The notes under the pieces were generated by a model. The model worked only from the letters and a program-made list of their open reading frames with translations. It did no database searches and was not told where the DNA came from. A stretch of 64,000 nucleotides of DNA from Triatoma infestans (Eukaryota > Arthropoda > Insecta > Hemiptera > Reduviidae). A program made the translations under genes and the position numbers. Shown here piece by piece: positions 10,146 to 22,140 of this stretch. The DNA lies in the NCBI GenBank assembly GCA_011037195.1, contig JAAEAF010001090.1, positions 123,598 to 187,597 of the forward strand. The letters are read 5' to 3'. The first letter of the stretch is position 1, and every line of letters begins with the position of its first letter.

Positions 10146-11284
10146 TTTATATTCAGAGGTGGGTACCTCCTACAAATTTATAGTACATACATACAAAAAT
10201 CTATCTCTTTTATCTGAAACTTTTTCGAAAAAATTGATATTTGGTAGCTCCTGTGAAACTGAAACGGTTTACTATTTGTTCTTATTTCAGTATAATATAA
10301 GAAATAATTTAGTTTCCCGTCTGGCGATAAGGGAACTTAATTTTTTAAATGAATATTCTGCCTTAAAAAAAATATATCAGAAATATAATTCTAGACGTAG
10401 AGATTGACGAGTGAATGCTTCATATCACATACTCTTATAATTATCCAATCAATAGAATTATTAAATCGAACAATAAAAATTTATAAATAATAAACAATTG
10501 ATCAGGATCTAACATTTAAAATCTAAATTATTGCAAAAAAAAGAAAACCTTTGATTTTCAATAATTAAAGATAATATATTGAAGTGAGATGAATTTCACA
10601 TCATCCTTAATTGCATAAATGAATCCATTTATTATTCAATGGATGTTAGGCATGCAACTTTTAATTTTGTTCATGCTTGTCTATTCATTTATATATCTTA
10701 TTATATAAATAATATGTGTCTTTATATATATGGTTTGTAATGTGATTCTGTGCTGACATGCACATTCTCAGTATTTTGGCAATCAACAATTAGTAGTACC
10801 CACTGGTTAGATGAGCAAGTAATTTATTTTGTCAAATGAACTCATAATTAGATGGTCATATATTGGCTTGTAATTAAAGTGTTGTTTACATTCTTCATTC
10901 CCCAGTTTACATTCTAATAATTAACATGAAAAATGAATCATGGATGATGACCTTTGGAATCATTTTCTTTGTTTTGTTTAAATCATTTACTCACGTAATT
11001 ATTACTTCTTTTATTGCTGCAAGAGGATGTATTTGCATATTTTTTTGTAATAATAATATAATGCAATTTTTTTCCAAATGAATAAATAAAAAGAAAACTT
11101 GTAGGCAATTATCACAATTATTCTAGAGAAATTTTTATGAAATTTGAAATTCTTATGAAACGTTTAACTGCTGTTGACATGTGTAGGTGGGGGGGGTACG
11201 ACAAATAATATTGGAAGCCTGAATTAAACCTGTTTTCCGAAACTCTGCATTGTTAGAAATATATTCTGATTGTAATTTATTCTT
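10146..11284. other. Unassigned AT-rich DNA
   Basis: No coding similarity or internal repeat was recognised. A short G run occurs near 11,190. Confidence 0.5.
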
Positions 11285-12250
11285 ATTACTTTCTCTTATT
11301 CCTAGTAATAGGAAGTATTGTAACCGTGTCAAATTTTCTATAACCAGTTTTCACTGGAAATATCCGTTTTGAGGTCCCCTGAGCCCCCAAAAAAGTGGTT
11401 TTTAGAAAATGGTCTGTGTGAGTGTGTATCTGAATGTGACCTACATAGCTCAAAAACGAAAAACCATAGAAAGTTTAAACTTGATATTCCGTTTAGGTAT
11501 CACCACAGGATCTGACAGCACGTTATCTGTCTAAATTCCTCAACCGGAAGTACCACTTTACTAGTTTTTTTTTTTACTTTTTTTGCAATTTTCTTGAAAA
11601 TGGCTCCAACGATTTTCTTGAAACTTATTAGATAAACTATACATATAAAGCTACAACTTTCATTTGAAATATTTCTCCGAAAAAATTCATTTAAGGGTTA
11701 TTTTTGGTGGAAGGGTGGGGTTACGGCTTCCTCTAAAGTGCTATTTCAGTTTATTAGACAATTCTGTCATCTAAATAATGTTAATAAGAATTAAATATGT
11801 TGTTGAAATTCCGAGTTTGAAAAAACTCGGATGACCGGAAGTGCTTTTACTTTACCACTTTAATAAATGATTTTTTATTTTTTCGCAATTTTCTTGAAAC
11901 TTCTTGTATAAACTACACATACAAAGATGTACAACTTTTATTTGAAACATTTCTCTGGGAAAATTCATTTAGTGCACTTTTAGGGGAGGGTTTTTAGGGC
12001 TATGTTCTTCTCTAAATGCTTATTATGGTTGATTATATAATTCTATTATCCAAACAAAATTAATTAGAAATAAATATATGGCCAAAATTCCGAGTTTCAA
12101 GAAAATTGGTAAACCGGAAGTGCGTTTTTACTGAACAATTTTTTCAGTTTCCACGAATTTCATTAAATTTGGTACAATAACTATAAAATTTGTCAAATAT
12201 AATTTTGAAAACTGGAGTAAGAGAAAGTTGTGTGAGTGTTTCACACCAGA
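11285..12250 (+). repeat. Rep-TG repeat, long copy with three modules
   Basis: Begins with the hairpin TTACTTTCTCTTATTCC/TAGTAATAGGAAG, then the CCGGAAATA block, GGTCCCCTGAG, a short TG run (about 11,412-11,426) and AAAAACGAAAAACC. Then a module of about 285 bases is iterated; its CCGGAAGT landmark occurs at about 11,544, 11,835 and 12,114. The copy closes with GAGTAAGAGAAAGTTGTG and TGAGTGTTTCACACC. Neither a protein-coding frame nor target duplications were found. Confidence 0.85.
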
Positions 12251-12545
12251 TTTTTTTATTTATTTAAATATAAGAGGACCACTACCTGTTATTGCTGTGT
12301 GGACATGCCCCAAAAACGAAAAAAATAGACGGAAGCTAAACTTGATATTCCATTTAGGTATTACAATCACATCATGCACGAAGACTGCGGGGCAATATCC
12401 ACCATCCAGACTTCATTTACTATTTACAAAGACATAAATAAATACCAATCACTTTCATTTGTAAGATTTTTCCTGGGAAACTTTAATTTTGGGTGTTCTG
12501 AGGGAAACCCTTTCCTCTGAAGTACATTTACAATTTAGTATGTAT
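12250..12545 (+). repeat. Rep-TG repeat, adjacent partial copy
   Basis: A second unit follows the closing hairpin of the previous copy: CCCCAAAAACGAAAAA, then a diverged ACTTGATATTCCATTTAGGT block and the CTTTAATTTTGGG stretch. The same head-to-tail junction is seen near 59,720. Confidence 0.65.
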
Positions 12546-12551
12546 TTCAAA

Positions 12552-12805
12552 GGTCTTGTGCCTTTTGATATGTTTTTAAAATAAAGGCGTTAAGAAAATA
12601 AAAGTGAAGTAAATAATGGCTATAAAGAAAGGCTATTGTACCTTCCCCCCCCCAAACAGACGCTTTCACATTAATCGCCAATACAGCGTCATGCTAGATT
12701 ATTAACACTATCTCAATAATGTTAGTCTTGTATTTCCTTATATATTTTATTAGACTTATTTTATTTTGTCTTATATTTTTAATAAAATGCTAATTAACGA
12801 AGAAA
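12552..12805 (+). repeat. Left arm of 250-bp inverted repeat pair
   Basis: About 250 bases from TCTTGTGCC to the stretch before CTAATTAACG match the reverse complement of 14,658-14,912 with few differences (C run and indels). The two arms lie 1.85 kb apart. They may be the ends of one decayed DNA transposon or two oppositely oriented copies of one repeat. No transposase frame lies between them. Confidence 0.75.
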
Positions 12806-12885
12806 TAGTGACAATTTTCTCCAATAGAACACTGATGGATTTAATTAAATTTGGTACATAAACTAAATTTCAGAGAACAGGGAAG

Positions 12886-13045
12886 AGATTAGCTCAGTGG
12901 TAGTGCGCTGGATATGCAACGCGAATCTCCGGGTTAGGTGATGGACAGTATTGTTTGTAGCGATAGGACATTAACCGGATGTGGAGTAAGATCTGGAGCC
13001 TATGACTAAGACGTTGACGAGCCTTATATAAATAAATAAATAAAG
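12886..13045 (+). mobile_element. tRNA-derived SINE (family A), deleted copy
   Basis: Head with AGATTAGCTCAGTGGTAG, a typical A-box, and a GCGCTGG anticodon-arm stretch. The B-box region is decayed. The body has GGTGATGGACAGT, and the end carries a (TAAA)n tail near 13,028-13,043. The same body follows tRNA-like heads at 18.8-19.0 and 34.5-34.7 kb; this copy lacks the central portion. Confidence 0.65.
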
Positions 13046-13179
13046 CGAATATACTTTGCTGTTCAGTTATACTGTTCAATATTGTAACGTTTTTCCCTCT
13101 AAACTAGCTACTGCAACTAGTTCTAAGTGGGTTCGTTTAGATAAAATACTCTAAACTTCAATAAGAAAAACACCAATTC

Positions 13180-13460
13180 AGTGTTTCACACCAAATTTTT
13201 TTAAATTGAAATGCTTAACGGAACTGCAATTTATAGAATAGGTTTTTGATTTTTAAATTAATTTTCTAAAAACAGCTACGATTTTCTTTAATCTTTGATT
13301 GCTCACTACATTGATAATATTTCCACAACTTTAATTTAAAAGATTTGTCTGAAAAACTGATTTTCTGGAGTTTCTGGAGAATTTGTGGCCCTCAAATTTC
13401 AAATGTTATTTGAGTTTCTTCGATGTTATTAACACTACAATTTAACTACATTGAAATGAC
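13180..13460 (+). repeat. Diverged Rep-TG remnant
   Basis: Starts with GTGTTTCACACCAAATTTTT, the Rep-TG closing motif, followed by TACGATTTTCTTTAATCTT and a TTGTCTGAAAAACTGATTTT stretch resembling the module. Confidence 0.5.
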
Positions 13461-14657
13461 TACCTAAGCAAAGGGGCCTACAGCATGCTAGCTCATCCTT
13501 TTTTATTATTTATGTTAGAGCTCTGATAAAAGGATTAAAAGTTTAAAGAAAATTTCTTTATCTTATAATAGTATTTACTGCAGTAAGAGGAAAGGCTTGT
13601 GAATGATTTTTTCCCAAGAAACCTGGCTGTGCGCTCTACTGAAAATACCATATGTGGAGACTTCAATTGTCAGCAAACTAAATATACAGTTGGTGGCAGT
13701 TCCCTTATCTGGAGCCGGCTTAAAAAAATCTGGAAAAAATCTTATATCTTTTGTTTTGTGATGATTTTAAGAAGGAGTGATGAGCCAATTATATTCGGCC
13801 TGAAAGATCTATTATGGCTCTCTGTAGGTCACAGTGTTGCTATATGGAATGTTGTATTATGTAAAGCGTGAATTAAGGTTCGTGTGTGTGTGTGCGCGCG
13901 CGCGTGCGTGCGGTGAACAGTGCTTTCCACATAAACCTAAATAGGTGCACACTTATGAGTGATAGCGTCGGCAGGTCCTACTTGCATTCTATGACTATTG
14001 AAAGTGTCCAATATAAGTGTAGTTCTTGTTGTTGACCACAAGATCCCAGCCCAGACAGATCCCTGAAGAAGTACTTAATCTTTAAGGGCACTTTTTTTTG
14101 TTATTAAAGTTCGTATCAAATAGTTATTACATTATATATAAAATTATTAAATTCTTCATTTTTCTTGGAAGTATATTAAGGAAAATTAAATAGAAAACAA
14201 TAAATATAATTGAAAATAAAATAAATAAAAAAAAAGGTAATCTTTCAAGTTGAGAGGAGTCTTTCTTTTAAATTAATAACTGGAATTGGTTTACTATCTC
14301 ATTTCAAATAGTAACTTTGAGTTTTTTAATTTTTTGAAAAAGAGATATGAATTATGTTTTTTGTACCATTATTGAGCAAAGAGAGAAACTCAAGAAAAAA
14401 AATTAGATTAACTTTAGAAATAGAACTTGGATGCTGCCTATTTTTTCCTTGTTTCCCTCTCCATCAACATATTATTCTACCCTGTTGTAATATTATTCTC
14501 TTTATGATTTCTTGTTTTATCTCATTTTATATACTAACTTTTATTCATTTTATTTTTAATTTTAATGCAAAAATAGTTATCAAGATATCTCTAAATGAAT
14601 TTTTCCAAAGTTGATTTTTTTTTAATTTAATTTTTTATGCTTATTAAATTGACATAA
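13461..14657. other. Unassigned DNA with TG/CG microsatellite
   Basis: No supportable gene. A (TG)n(CG)n run lies at 13,881-13,912. The rest is AT-rich, with a T-rich block at 14,500-14,640. Confidence 0.5.
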
Positions 14658-14912
14658 TTCCTCCGTTAATTAATATTTTATTAAAAATATAAGACAAAAT
14701 AAAATAAGTCTAATAAAATATATAAGGAAATACAAGACTGACATTATTGAGATAGTGTTAATAATCTAGCATGACGTTGTATTGGCGATTAATGTGAAAG
14801 CGTCTGTATGGGGGGGAGGGAACAATAGCCTTTCTTTATAGCCATTATTTACTTCACTTTTATTTTGTTAACGCCTTTATTTTAAAAAACATATCAAAAG
14901 GCACAAGATGTT
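14658..14912 (-). repeat. Right arm of 250-bp inverted repeat pair
   Basis: Reverse-complement partner of 12,552-12,805, ending with GGCACAAGA. See the left arm. Confidence 0.75.
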
Positions 14913-15017
14913 TGATGTATAGGTAAATTATTTTAATACAAAATTTAATAATTTAATGGAATATTTAATTACGAAAAGTTAATAGAACATGATTCTGTAC
15001 AGTGTTCTTAGTCCTCA

Positions 15018-15290
15018 CGCGTAGCTCTAATAGCTAGCGTACTCGCCTTTCGAGCGAGAATTCAGGGTTCGATTCCCGTGTTGGCAAAGTCGGTGTTGAT
15101 ACAGCATCATGATAAAAAGTGGGAAGCTACAGCTAGTAGCGCCCTAGGTAGCGAAGGCCGGAACTAAGCGGCGTGGGAACTGCGGCGTGTTTACCACACG
15201 CCCCCCTATTCAAATCGCCGTCTGGCAAGCCTTGGTCCTTTATGGGCTGTTGCGCCATAGGGTTAGGGATTAGTGTTCATATAAATTCCT
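15018..15290 (+). mobile_element. tRNA-derived SINE (family C)
   Basis: Head: TAGCTCTAATAGCTAGCG (A-box-like), an anticodon hairpin CTCGC-CTTTCGA-GCGAG with triplet TTC (Glu-like), and B-box GGTTCGATTCCC. The body then runs through GCCGGAACTAAGCGGCG and CGCCGTCTGGCAAGCC. The body recurs without a head at 18,005-18,125, supporting a SINE rather than a functional tRNA gene. Confidence 0.7.
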
Positions 15291-15521
15291 ATTTTTGTTG
15301 AAAAAAGTTTAATTTCAGTGAATCCGCCACATCAGAGATTCTACATTAGTAATAATTAGTAATTAGAAGGCTTAATAACCTAATCTGCGTCCTTCTTCCA
15401 CCACTTTCTCAAGAATGATGATTTTTGTAGCCTGAGACATGACAAATTATAAATGTTGTTTTATATTTAAACTTATTCATAAAAATAAGTCATTCATAAT
15501 GTGTTATATGTGTTTTGTGAA

Positions 15522-15558
15522 TGTAGTGTGTTTGTGAGTATGGTGATATGGTTATGTG

Positions 15559-15593
<35 letters not shown>

Positions 15594-16394
15594 AAGATGG
15601 AAGGACTTCATAATAGCCGACGTAAAAAACGATGGGAGTGAGGCATTGGAAGATCAATGGTTTTCGACGGCCACCATCCATCTACCCTCCATGAGAGGGT
15701 AGGTTAAAGAGTCCAAGGTTCACGTCGGACTGTAGCGCCTGGGAAACTAAGTAAAGTAAGGTAAGTAATTAATGTACTTATTTACCACAGTATTAAACGT
15801 ATCACATCCAGGCGATGGAAATGTGGTTGCACCTCATCAAAACAAGCAAAGTTCAGATGAGATCGCGTTAGCAATACAAACCATTGGGCTAACCATGAAT
15901 TAAACCAGCCTTAGAAGTTCTAGAAAGAGCATAGACTGCGTTTTTACGGCTATAGCGGAAGAATGGCTAAATATAGTTTAGGATTATCGCGTATGTGAGA
16001 GTAGGCTGAGGGCAATGGCAAGAGACTGCAAGGAATGACGAGATCACTTGGGAACCGAACTGAAGGTTGCTTTTGAAGGCCGCAGACCTGAACGATGAGG
16101 ATGAGAAAGCTGGTTTTAGATATGGACAAAAGAAGCTCTACTTTTGACACCTTAGTGCAATTAACAGTAGAAAAAGCGAGTATTATAAAGAAGAAGACAT
16201 ATTAGATGAATCACAAAATTTGTAGCCGCCAGGGCCTAGAGTTTATTAAGCCATTCATCACATTTAATCAATAAATTTTAAGACCAAAGATTGTGTCCGG
16301 AAAAATACCCAGTTATATCCTTATAATTAATTGCACTACTAGTTATTATAGCTTTGGAAATCCAACAAATGAATGTTCGTTAATCATTTAATGG
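15522..16394 (+). repeat. Dispersed 870-bp repeat, copy 1
   Basis: Matches 21,255-22,096 along its whole length in the same orientation, roughly 90 percent by eye. It contains a longer TG run (15,561-15,591). Shared landmarks are GGGAGTGAGGCATTGGAAGA, GACTGTAGCGCCTGGGAAAC and GGCAAGAGACTGCAAGGAAT. Copy 2 has a 22-base target duplication, so this is a mobile element. Neither strand shows a long open frame and the family was not identified. Confidence 0.8.
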
Positions 16395-18004
16395 GCATTA
16401 GTTGTCTCTGCTGGTTATCAGTGCTCATTACTTACTATATTTAGCGACACTATCTTGATAACAATCTGTCTTTGTTTTAGTTTCATCTAACAGATCACAG
16501 TGATAATACTATCTGCACGTAATACCATAAGGATCAGTTCTTGTACCCACAAAACCACCCACGAAGTACAGCAGCTAGCAGCACACTCTTCTGGACTCAC
16601 AATCTTCCTCCCATACTACTACGACCAGTAATTAATGGTCCAGTCTGGACTAGTGTACATCTCACCCAGCTTAGTGAGACGGTAAGTCCCACTCACTCTC
16701 ACTCTGTCTCTCTCTAGTACTACTTGCCAGATGACAATCTCACTAACACCTTCTCCATCATAGCGTGTTCTTAATGAGCTAACATGAGCACAATCTAGGT
16801 GTGCCACTGTCTTTTGGTGTTCACCTCCCCCTTCCTGCTGTTAGTGTGTACTCACAAACCATATATATACGGTCAGTATGTGTGTGAGTGGGTATGTTTC
16901 CTTGTTATCTTATCTTAGTGGCGCGGTCTTACCTATCCAAACGAAAACTAACTCCCATCATCGGATCTTGAAAACACTCAAGTAATGATCTTCACGTTTA
17001 ACACACTTAACCAAATCTTGCCCTCTTAACACCATTAAATATATAACCAGCAGTTTCTTCTTCTTAATTAGATAAAAAGTGTATACGGCAGAATTCAGCC
17101 ATACGTTTTATTTATTTATTTCTTATTTGTATTTATTTATTATTTTTTATTTTTGTAATTTAATTTTTTTGTATAATTCCAAGTAAAAGTTTTTTAAAAC
17201 TTTTTTTTTATAAAATATGAACCTATTTTTTTTTTTTAATTAACTTCTCAAATTAGATAAGAACAGAAAAAAAATCTCAGCTTGTTATCATTTGTTAATT
17301 TAAAATTTTGAATCAGAGATGATGAATATACGTATAAACTGATGGCCGGTCTGATGGTGTAATTAAATACTTTAGAATAGGATAAAATAAAAAAAAGAGT
17401 TGTGCATTTAATTATTACTTGTGCAAATTATAATTTAATTATATATTTATATTAAAACTTGGTATAATTGAATCAGATTATTGAGTGAATAATTATTATC
17501 AAATAAATTATAATATATTCATTTTCTTTGACTTTTGTACAGGTTGAATTGTGTGATCAGTTAGGTAATTTATTTTATTTATATTTGTTTTGTACAATTC
17601 AAACGTAAAGGCAACCAGTCCATAATATTATAATAGCCAACTGTTACAATAAACAGAGAGGTTTATGGAAAAAAGCAAACATATGAAAGCAAATGTTAAC
17701 AGACTAATTAATTTGATTATGAAAATTTACCATTATTAAAAATATTCATCCTTTATTTCTTTATTATAAAGCAGCGATTGTTATATTTCTCTGGGCGACA
17801 TGTTTTATGAAATTTGTTTATATTGTTAACTTATGGAGGAGACCTAGGTACGGAGGAACGCAAATAAAATGCCTTGTGGGCTGGTAATTAATCTGATAAA
17901 CGACTAATATCATCATCACCATCAATGGCGAGGTTTTAGCCTGTTTCTTTGTTTAGTAAAGTTTACAATCACCACAAGCTTTCAGGTAAAACTACTAATA
18001 AAAT
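16395..18004. other. Unassigned region, less AT-rich block then AT-rich
   Basis: 16,500-16,920 has a more balanced composition than its surroundings, with CT-rich and TG-rich stretches, but no convincing exon or RNA. 17,040-17,900 is strongly AT-rich with TTTA-type simple repeats. Confidence 0.4.
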
Positions 18005-18125
18005 CCAAGGCCAGAACTAAATGGCGATAGGAACCGCGGTAAGTTTACCATACGCTTTCCCGATATAAATCGCCACCCTGACAGACTTTTGCCCATCATG
18101 TGCTGTTTGCAGCAAAGTTATGTTT
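18005..18125 (+). mobile_element. SINE family C relic, headless
   Basis: Body-only match to 15,158-15,265: CCAGAACTAAATGGCG, a GTTTACCATACG stretch and ATCGCCACCCTGACAG. No tRNA-like head is present. Confidence 0.6.
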
Positions 18126-18789
18126 TTTCTTTCTTTTTCTTTTTTAAGTATATATAAGCTAACCTTGGATATAATTTAAGGATCATTAATGCATTAAAAA
18201 AAAAAAAATCAATTGAATGCACTATTCTCTTGCGAACCACATAGGTCGTCTTTAGTTTGGTAGAATTTTTGCGAAAAGAATGAAAATGTAAGATCTGTAA
18301 AGATCGATTGCTTGGAAATATAACAAAAAGGCATTAATGGATAACAGGAAAGATTAGGTTGAATGTATTTTTTTGGACTTCTATGGTTGTTGAACCACAT
18401 ATTCAATGCTATTTATCTAAGATTAGTTTCAATAAAAAAAAGTTAGCTGTTATCGAATGTAAATTTATCGATAGATTCTATTAGCAGACATTCTTACTGA
18501 TTTTACAAACTAAAAAATTTCTTCTCTTATTTCATATTAAATTTTGTTTATTATTATTACAATAATATTATTTTAATTTCAAATCTATAAAGTAGATCGT
18601 GCAATTCCTGTACGCTTGACCGAATTCCTGGCTGCAAAAATAATTTTCATTATCTATCTAAAGTACGTTATGTTCCTTACTTTCTTTAACTGTTTATTTC
18701 GTTCACATTAACACTGAGAAATTTATAATAGTCTACACTTATATAAAATATCATGATAAATGAGGCAAGAATAATAAACCTTTGTAGAT

Positions 18790-18990
18790 AAGCGGTAAGG
18801 CTTAAAACTATCTAGTCGAATCCTGTTTCTAACGGTATCTTGGGAAAAATTTTTGCGGTGTGCTTGTCCACCATCGGACTGTGTGCTGTAGAGTTTTCTA
18901 GGAAGAGAAAATCTAAGGGCAGCACTACAGTGCTCGAACCCAGGACTTCTGCTTGCGAGTCCAGCGCGCTACCATTGAGCTAATTTCTTT
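18790..18990 (-). mobile_element. tRNA-derived SINE (family A)
   Basis: On the minus strand the head reads ATTAGCTCAATGGTAGCGCG, then an anticodon loop ACTCGCA (CGC, Ala-like) and B-box GGGTTCGAGC. The body has GCTGCCCTTAGATTTTCTC and CTCTACAGC, shared with the 34.5 kb copy. Confidence 0.72.
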
Positions 18991-19362
18991 TCTTGAAATT
19001 TTGAATGATTCAAGAATTATAATTAGAGAAAGTCATTTGAGTCTTTAACATTAGATTTTTTTTTTATTAATTACTTTTGTGCTATCAAAAGCATATGTGA
19101 ACTACTTTAAGGCTTTCTTACTTCCACATGACCCCCTCACTAAAAGAAGCAATTGAATTTAATAATTTCTTAAGGGATCTTGATGTTCCTTGATTTTATC
19201 TCAGTCTTTCCCCTACGAATGAAACTACAAAACGAGATTTATGATTAACAAGAAATTACGATAATTTTCAGAGAAATGTTTTAATTAATACATTTTGAGC
19301 TGTTATTTATTTTATTTTACCTACCGAAATAAATATTAGACTAAAAATTTAAACAATAATTT

Positions 19363-19600
19363 TTCATGTTCATGCATATGTGGATGGATCCGGAATGCTG
19401 GATAACATCTGGTATTTTATCCATCTTAGCATGCATATTTTTTATTTTGTTCCTGACCGGTTTTGGATTTTCATCCATTGTCAGAGTAAATCTCTCAATT
19501 TTCTGCAGAGAGTTCACTAACTTTAAACGCATTGTGTTTTTTTTTGCACTCGACACTTGTGGTTTGTATGTGCGGGACGTTACAAAGTTATGTTACTATG
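19363..19600 (-). mobile_element. Penelope-like fold-back family 2, partial copy
   Basis: Reverse complement of the family 2 arm: tail with GGATCCATCCACAT, then CCAGATGTTATCCAGC and GGTCAGGAAC, with stem GGAT-GAAA-ATCC beside CTGACAA. The inner sequence extends to the TTATGTTACTA block shared with 9570. A TG run (19,601-19,624) abuts it. Only one arm is recognisable. Confidence 0.7.
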
Positions 19601-19658
19601 TGTGTGTGTGTGTGTGTGTGTGTGTTTAATGACAAAATAGAATTTATAATAAATCCCC

Positions 19659-20167
19659 TACTGATTTATGTGGAATGTTTAATGAGTAGGAAGTAGTATT
19701 TTGATAAATACTAGCTATTATATCACTATTTGGTTGTTTTTTTCTTTTAATAATTTGTTAAAGAAGGATGGTTAAATTAATTGTATCGATTCATTGGATA
19801 GCACATCGAATACAAAGGGGCTCGAATCGTCGAATCGATTGTACTTTGTCGATGCGACATACTGGACAGAATATATTCAGTGTTTGGAATCAAATTGAGG
19901 AATACTGCGTATATTTTATTATTTAAGCTGCAATTTCTTTAAATATGGATTTGCTGTATAACTTAATATTATTGATTGTATTTTAATGAGCCATTGTCGA
20001 TTTGTAAACAGATATCATACTATTAATTGCTGAACCTTTATGGACCTATTGAACTCAGTTTTTTTTTTTTTCATAAGCAGACTTAGAATTACTTTATTTA
20101 TATAGTAGAGGTCTCCGTCCTTTTATCAAAATGAAATCAGCAATTTTGGACCACTACCTATCCAATA
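19659..20167 (+). repeat. Rep-D dispersed repeat, copy 1
   Basis: About 509 bp matching 24,839-25,337 in the same orientation, from TACTGATTTATGTGGAATG to CCACTACCTATCCAATA. An internal TG...CA span would fit a solo LTR, but no flanking duplication agrees, so the class is left open. Confidence 0.8.
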
Positions 20168-20315
20168 GGATATAGTGTATAATAAATAGCATGATTTGAA
20201 GGATATTTTATAACTAAATTTCAATAGTGGTGTTAATTTATCAAGTCATTTTCATTAGGAGGGGTTCGATAATTACTCCTGAAATTTCTTATCCCCTACC
20301 CCTAATACAAATGAC

Positions 20316-20385
20316 TTGGTAAATTGAAAATCCGAAACCGGTTCAGGAACAAAATAAATATGCATGTTACAAAGGATAAAATACA
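20316..20385 (+). mobile_element. Penelope-like fold-back family 2, short relic
   Basis: Contains AATCCGAAACCGGTTCAGG, then AAATATGCATGTTAC and GGATAAAATAC, the family 2 arm in its forward orientation. Both ends are missing. Confidence 0.6.
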
Positions 20386-21227
20386 AAAATAATTTTTCAT
20401 TTTAGCAGGAAATGAAATAAACTTTATTAGAATGAAGATATAATGGCTATGGCTAAATGACCCGGCAAGAAAATTTATCTTGATATATAATTTTTTGTTG
20501 GCAATGAGAAAATATATTGAAGTAAAGTTTAACCGATAAAATTTCAACATATCGTATAAACTGAAATAAATGTTTACTTTATCAGTAGTAAATGTAGTTA
20601 ACATATAATAGTAAATTATATATTAAGTTGTTAGTAATACTTTTCTCTAACTAAACATTTGATACATATTATTTCTTTTTTCCCCTTTAATAAATCATCA
20701 AAGTTTGATACTAGTTGTCAAGAGTGTATAGTATATACCATTATCTGTATATAATATCTGTGTATAAGAAGAACCCGTTATATTTTGAATTACACCCGCG
20801 GTACAACCGAATAGAATAAAAAGGAATAATATAGTGAAGTTCTATAAGGAGCATATATATATATAGTAGGACTGGACTGCCTCCATCATTCGCCCTCCAT
20901 CCGGCACCCAAATACACTCAGGTCTCTTGATGCACAACAGCCCAATACTTTTAACTCATTCCTTCCCAATGGATAATTGGATTCTTAGTGATAACATCTC
21001 TTTTTTTTCTTCTTCTTTTAACTTCATACCGTGACTTTCTTTTTTTTTAGTATTTTTTTTATTTATTTATTTATTTATTTTTTTTTTTACGCGTCATTAA
21101 ACTTCATAATTTGCTGCTTTGAATTTATTTATTGAAATGTATATTTTTATGATAGTGAACTTTTAATGCAATACTTCCAAATAATATTGTTTTTTTTTTA
21201 TAAAATAATTTAAAATAATCACCTATC
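20386..21227. other. Unassigned AT-rich DNA
   Basis: Long T runs occur at 21,000-21,090. A more balanced block at 20,870-20,990 has no recognisable coding content. Confidence 0.45.
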
Positions 21228-21249
21228 TTGATTATTTTGCAATCTTATT

Positions 21250-22118
21250 GTGAGTGTAGTGTGTTTGTGAGTCTGGTGGTTATGTGATATGTGTGTGTGT
21301 CGGAAGATGGAAGGACTTCATAATAGGCGATGTAAAAAATGATGGGAGTGAGGCATTGGAAGACTAATGGTTTTCGACGGGCACCATCCATCTATCCTCC
21401 ATTGAGAGGGTAGGTTAAAGAGTCCAAATTTCAGGTCGGACTGTAGCGCCTGGGAAACTAAGAAAGTAAGTTAAGTAATTAATGTACTTATTTACCACAG
21501 TATTATACGAATCACATCCGAGCGATGGAAATGTGGTGATACCTCGTCAGTACAGAAACAAAGTTTAGAAGAGATCGCGTTAGGAATACAAACAATCAGG
21601 CTAACCATGAATTAAACCAGCATACATGAAATACTAGAAAGTGCATAGACTGCGTTTGTACGGCTATAGCGAAAGAATGGCTGAATATAGTTTAGGATTA
21701 TCGCGTATGTGTGAGCAGGCTGAGGGCAATGGCAAGAGACTGCAAGGAATGACGAGAATACTTGGGAAGACCAACTGAAGGTTGCTTTTGAAGGCCGTGG
21801 TCCAGAACGATGAGGATGAGAAAGCTGGTTTTAAATATCGAGAAAATTGGCTCTACTTTTGACCCCTTAGTGCAATTAACAGTAGAAAAAGGATTGGAGT
21901 AAGAAGAAGACATATTAGATGAATCACAAAATTTATAGCCTCCAGGACCTAACGTTATTAAGACATCACGTTTAATCAATAAATTTTAAGACCAAAGATT
22001 GAGTCCGGAAAAATACCTAGTTATATCCTTATAACTACTACTAGTTATTATAGCTTCGAAAATCGAACAAATGTATGTTCGTTAATCATTTAATGATTGT
22101 TTTGATTTAATGATTGAT
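21250..22118 (+). mobile_element. Dispersed 870-bp repeat, copy 2, with 22-bp TSD
   Basis: Flanked by a perfect 22-base direct repeat (21,228-21,249 and 22,119-22,140) that contains TTTTGCAATC. Homology to 15,522-16,394 covers almost all of it. A long duplication is typical of target-primed reverse transcription (LINE or SINE mobilisation), and the 3' end is a run of TGATT-rich units. No enzyme is encoded, so it would depend on another element. Confidence 0.8.
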
Positions 22119-22140
22119 TTGATTATTTTGCAATCTTATT

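Noticed and set aside
15018..15090. Possible functional tRNA-Glu
   Set aside because: It has good anticodon and T arms, but the acceptor ends do not pair and the attached body recurs at 18.0 kb.
16500..16920. Possible promoter or exon in a less AT-rich block
   Set aside because: No conserved motif, start or splice pattern could be tied together; composition alone is not enough.
19659..20167. Solo LTR interpretation of Rep-D (TG...CA)
   Set aside because: Neither copy has matching target duplications and no internal LTR element with this sequence is in the window.
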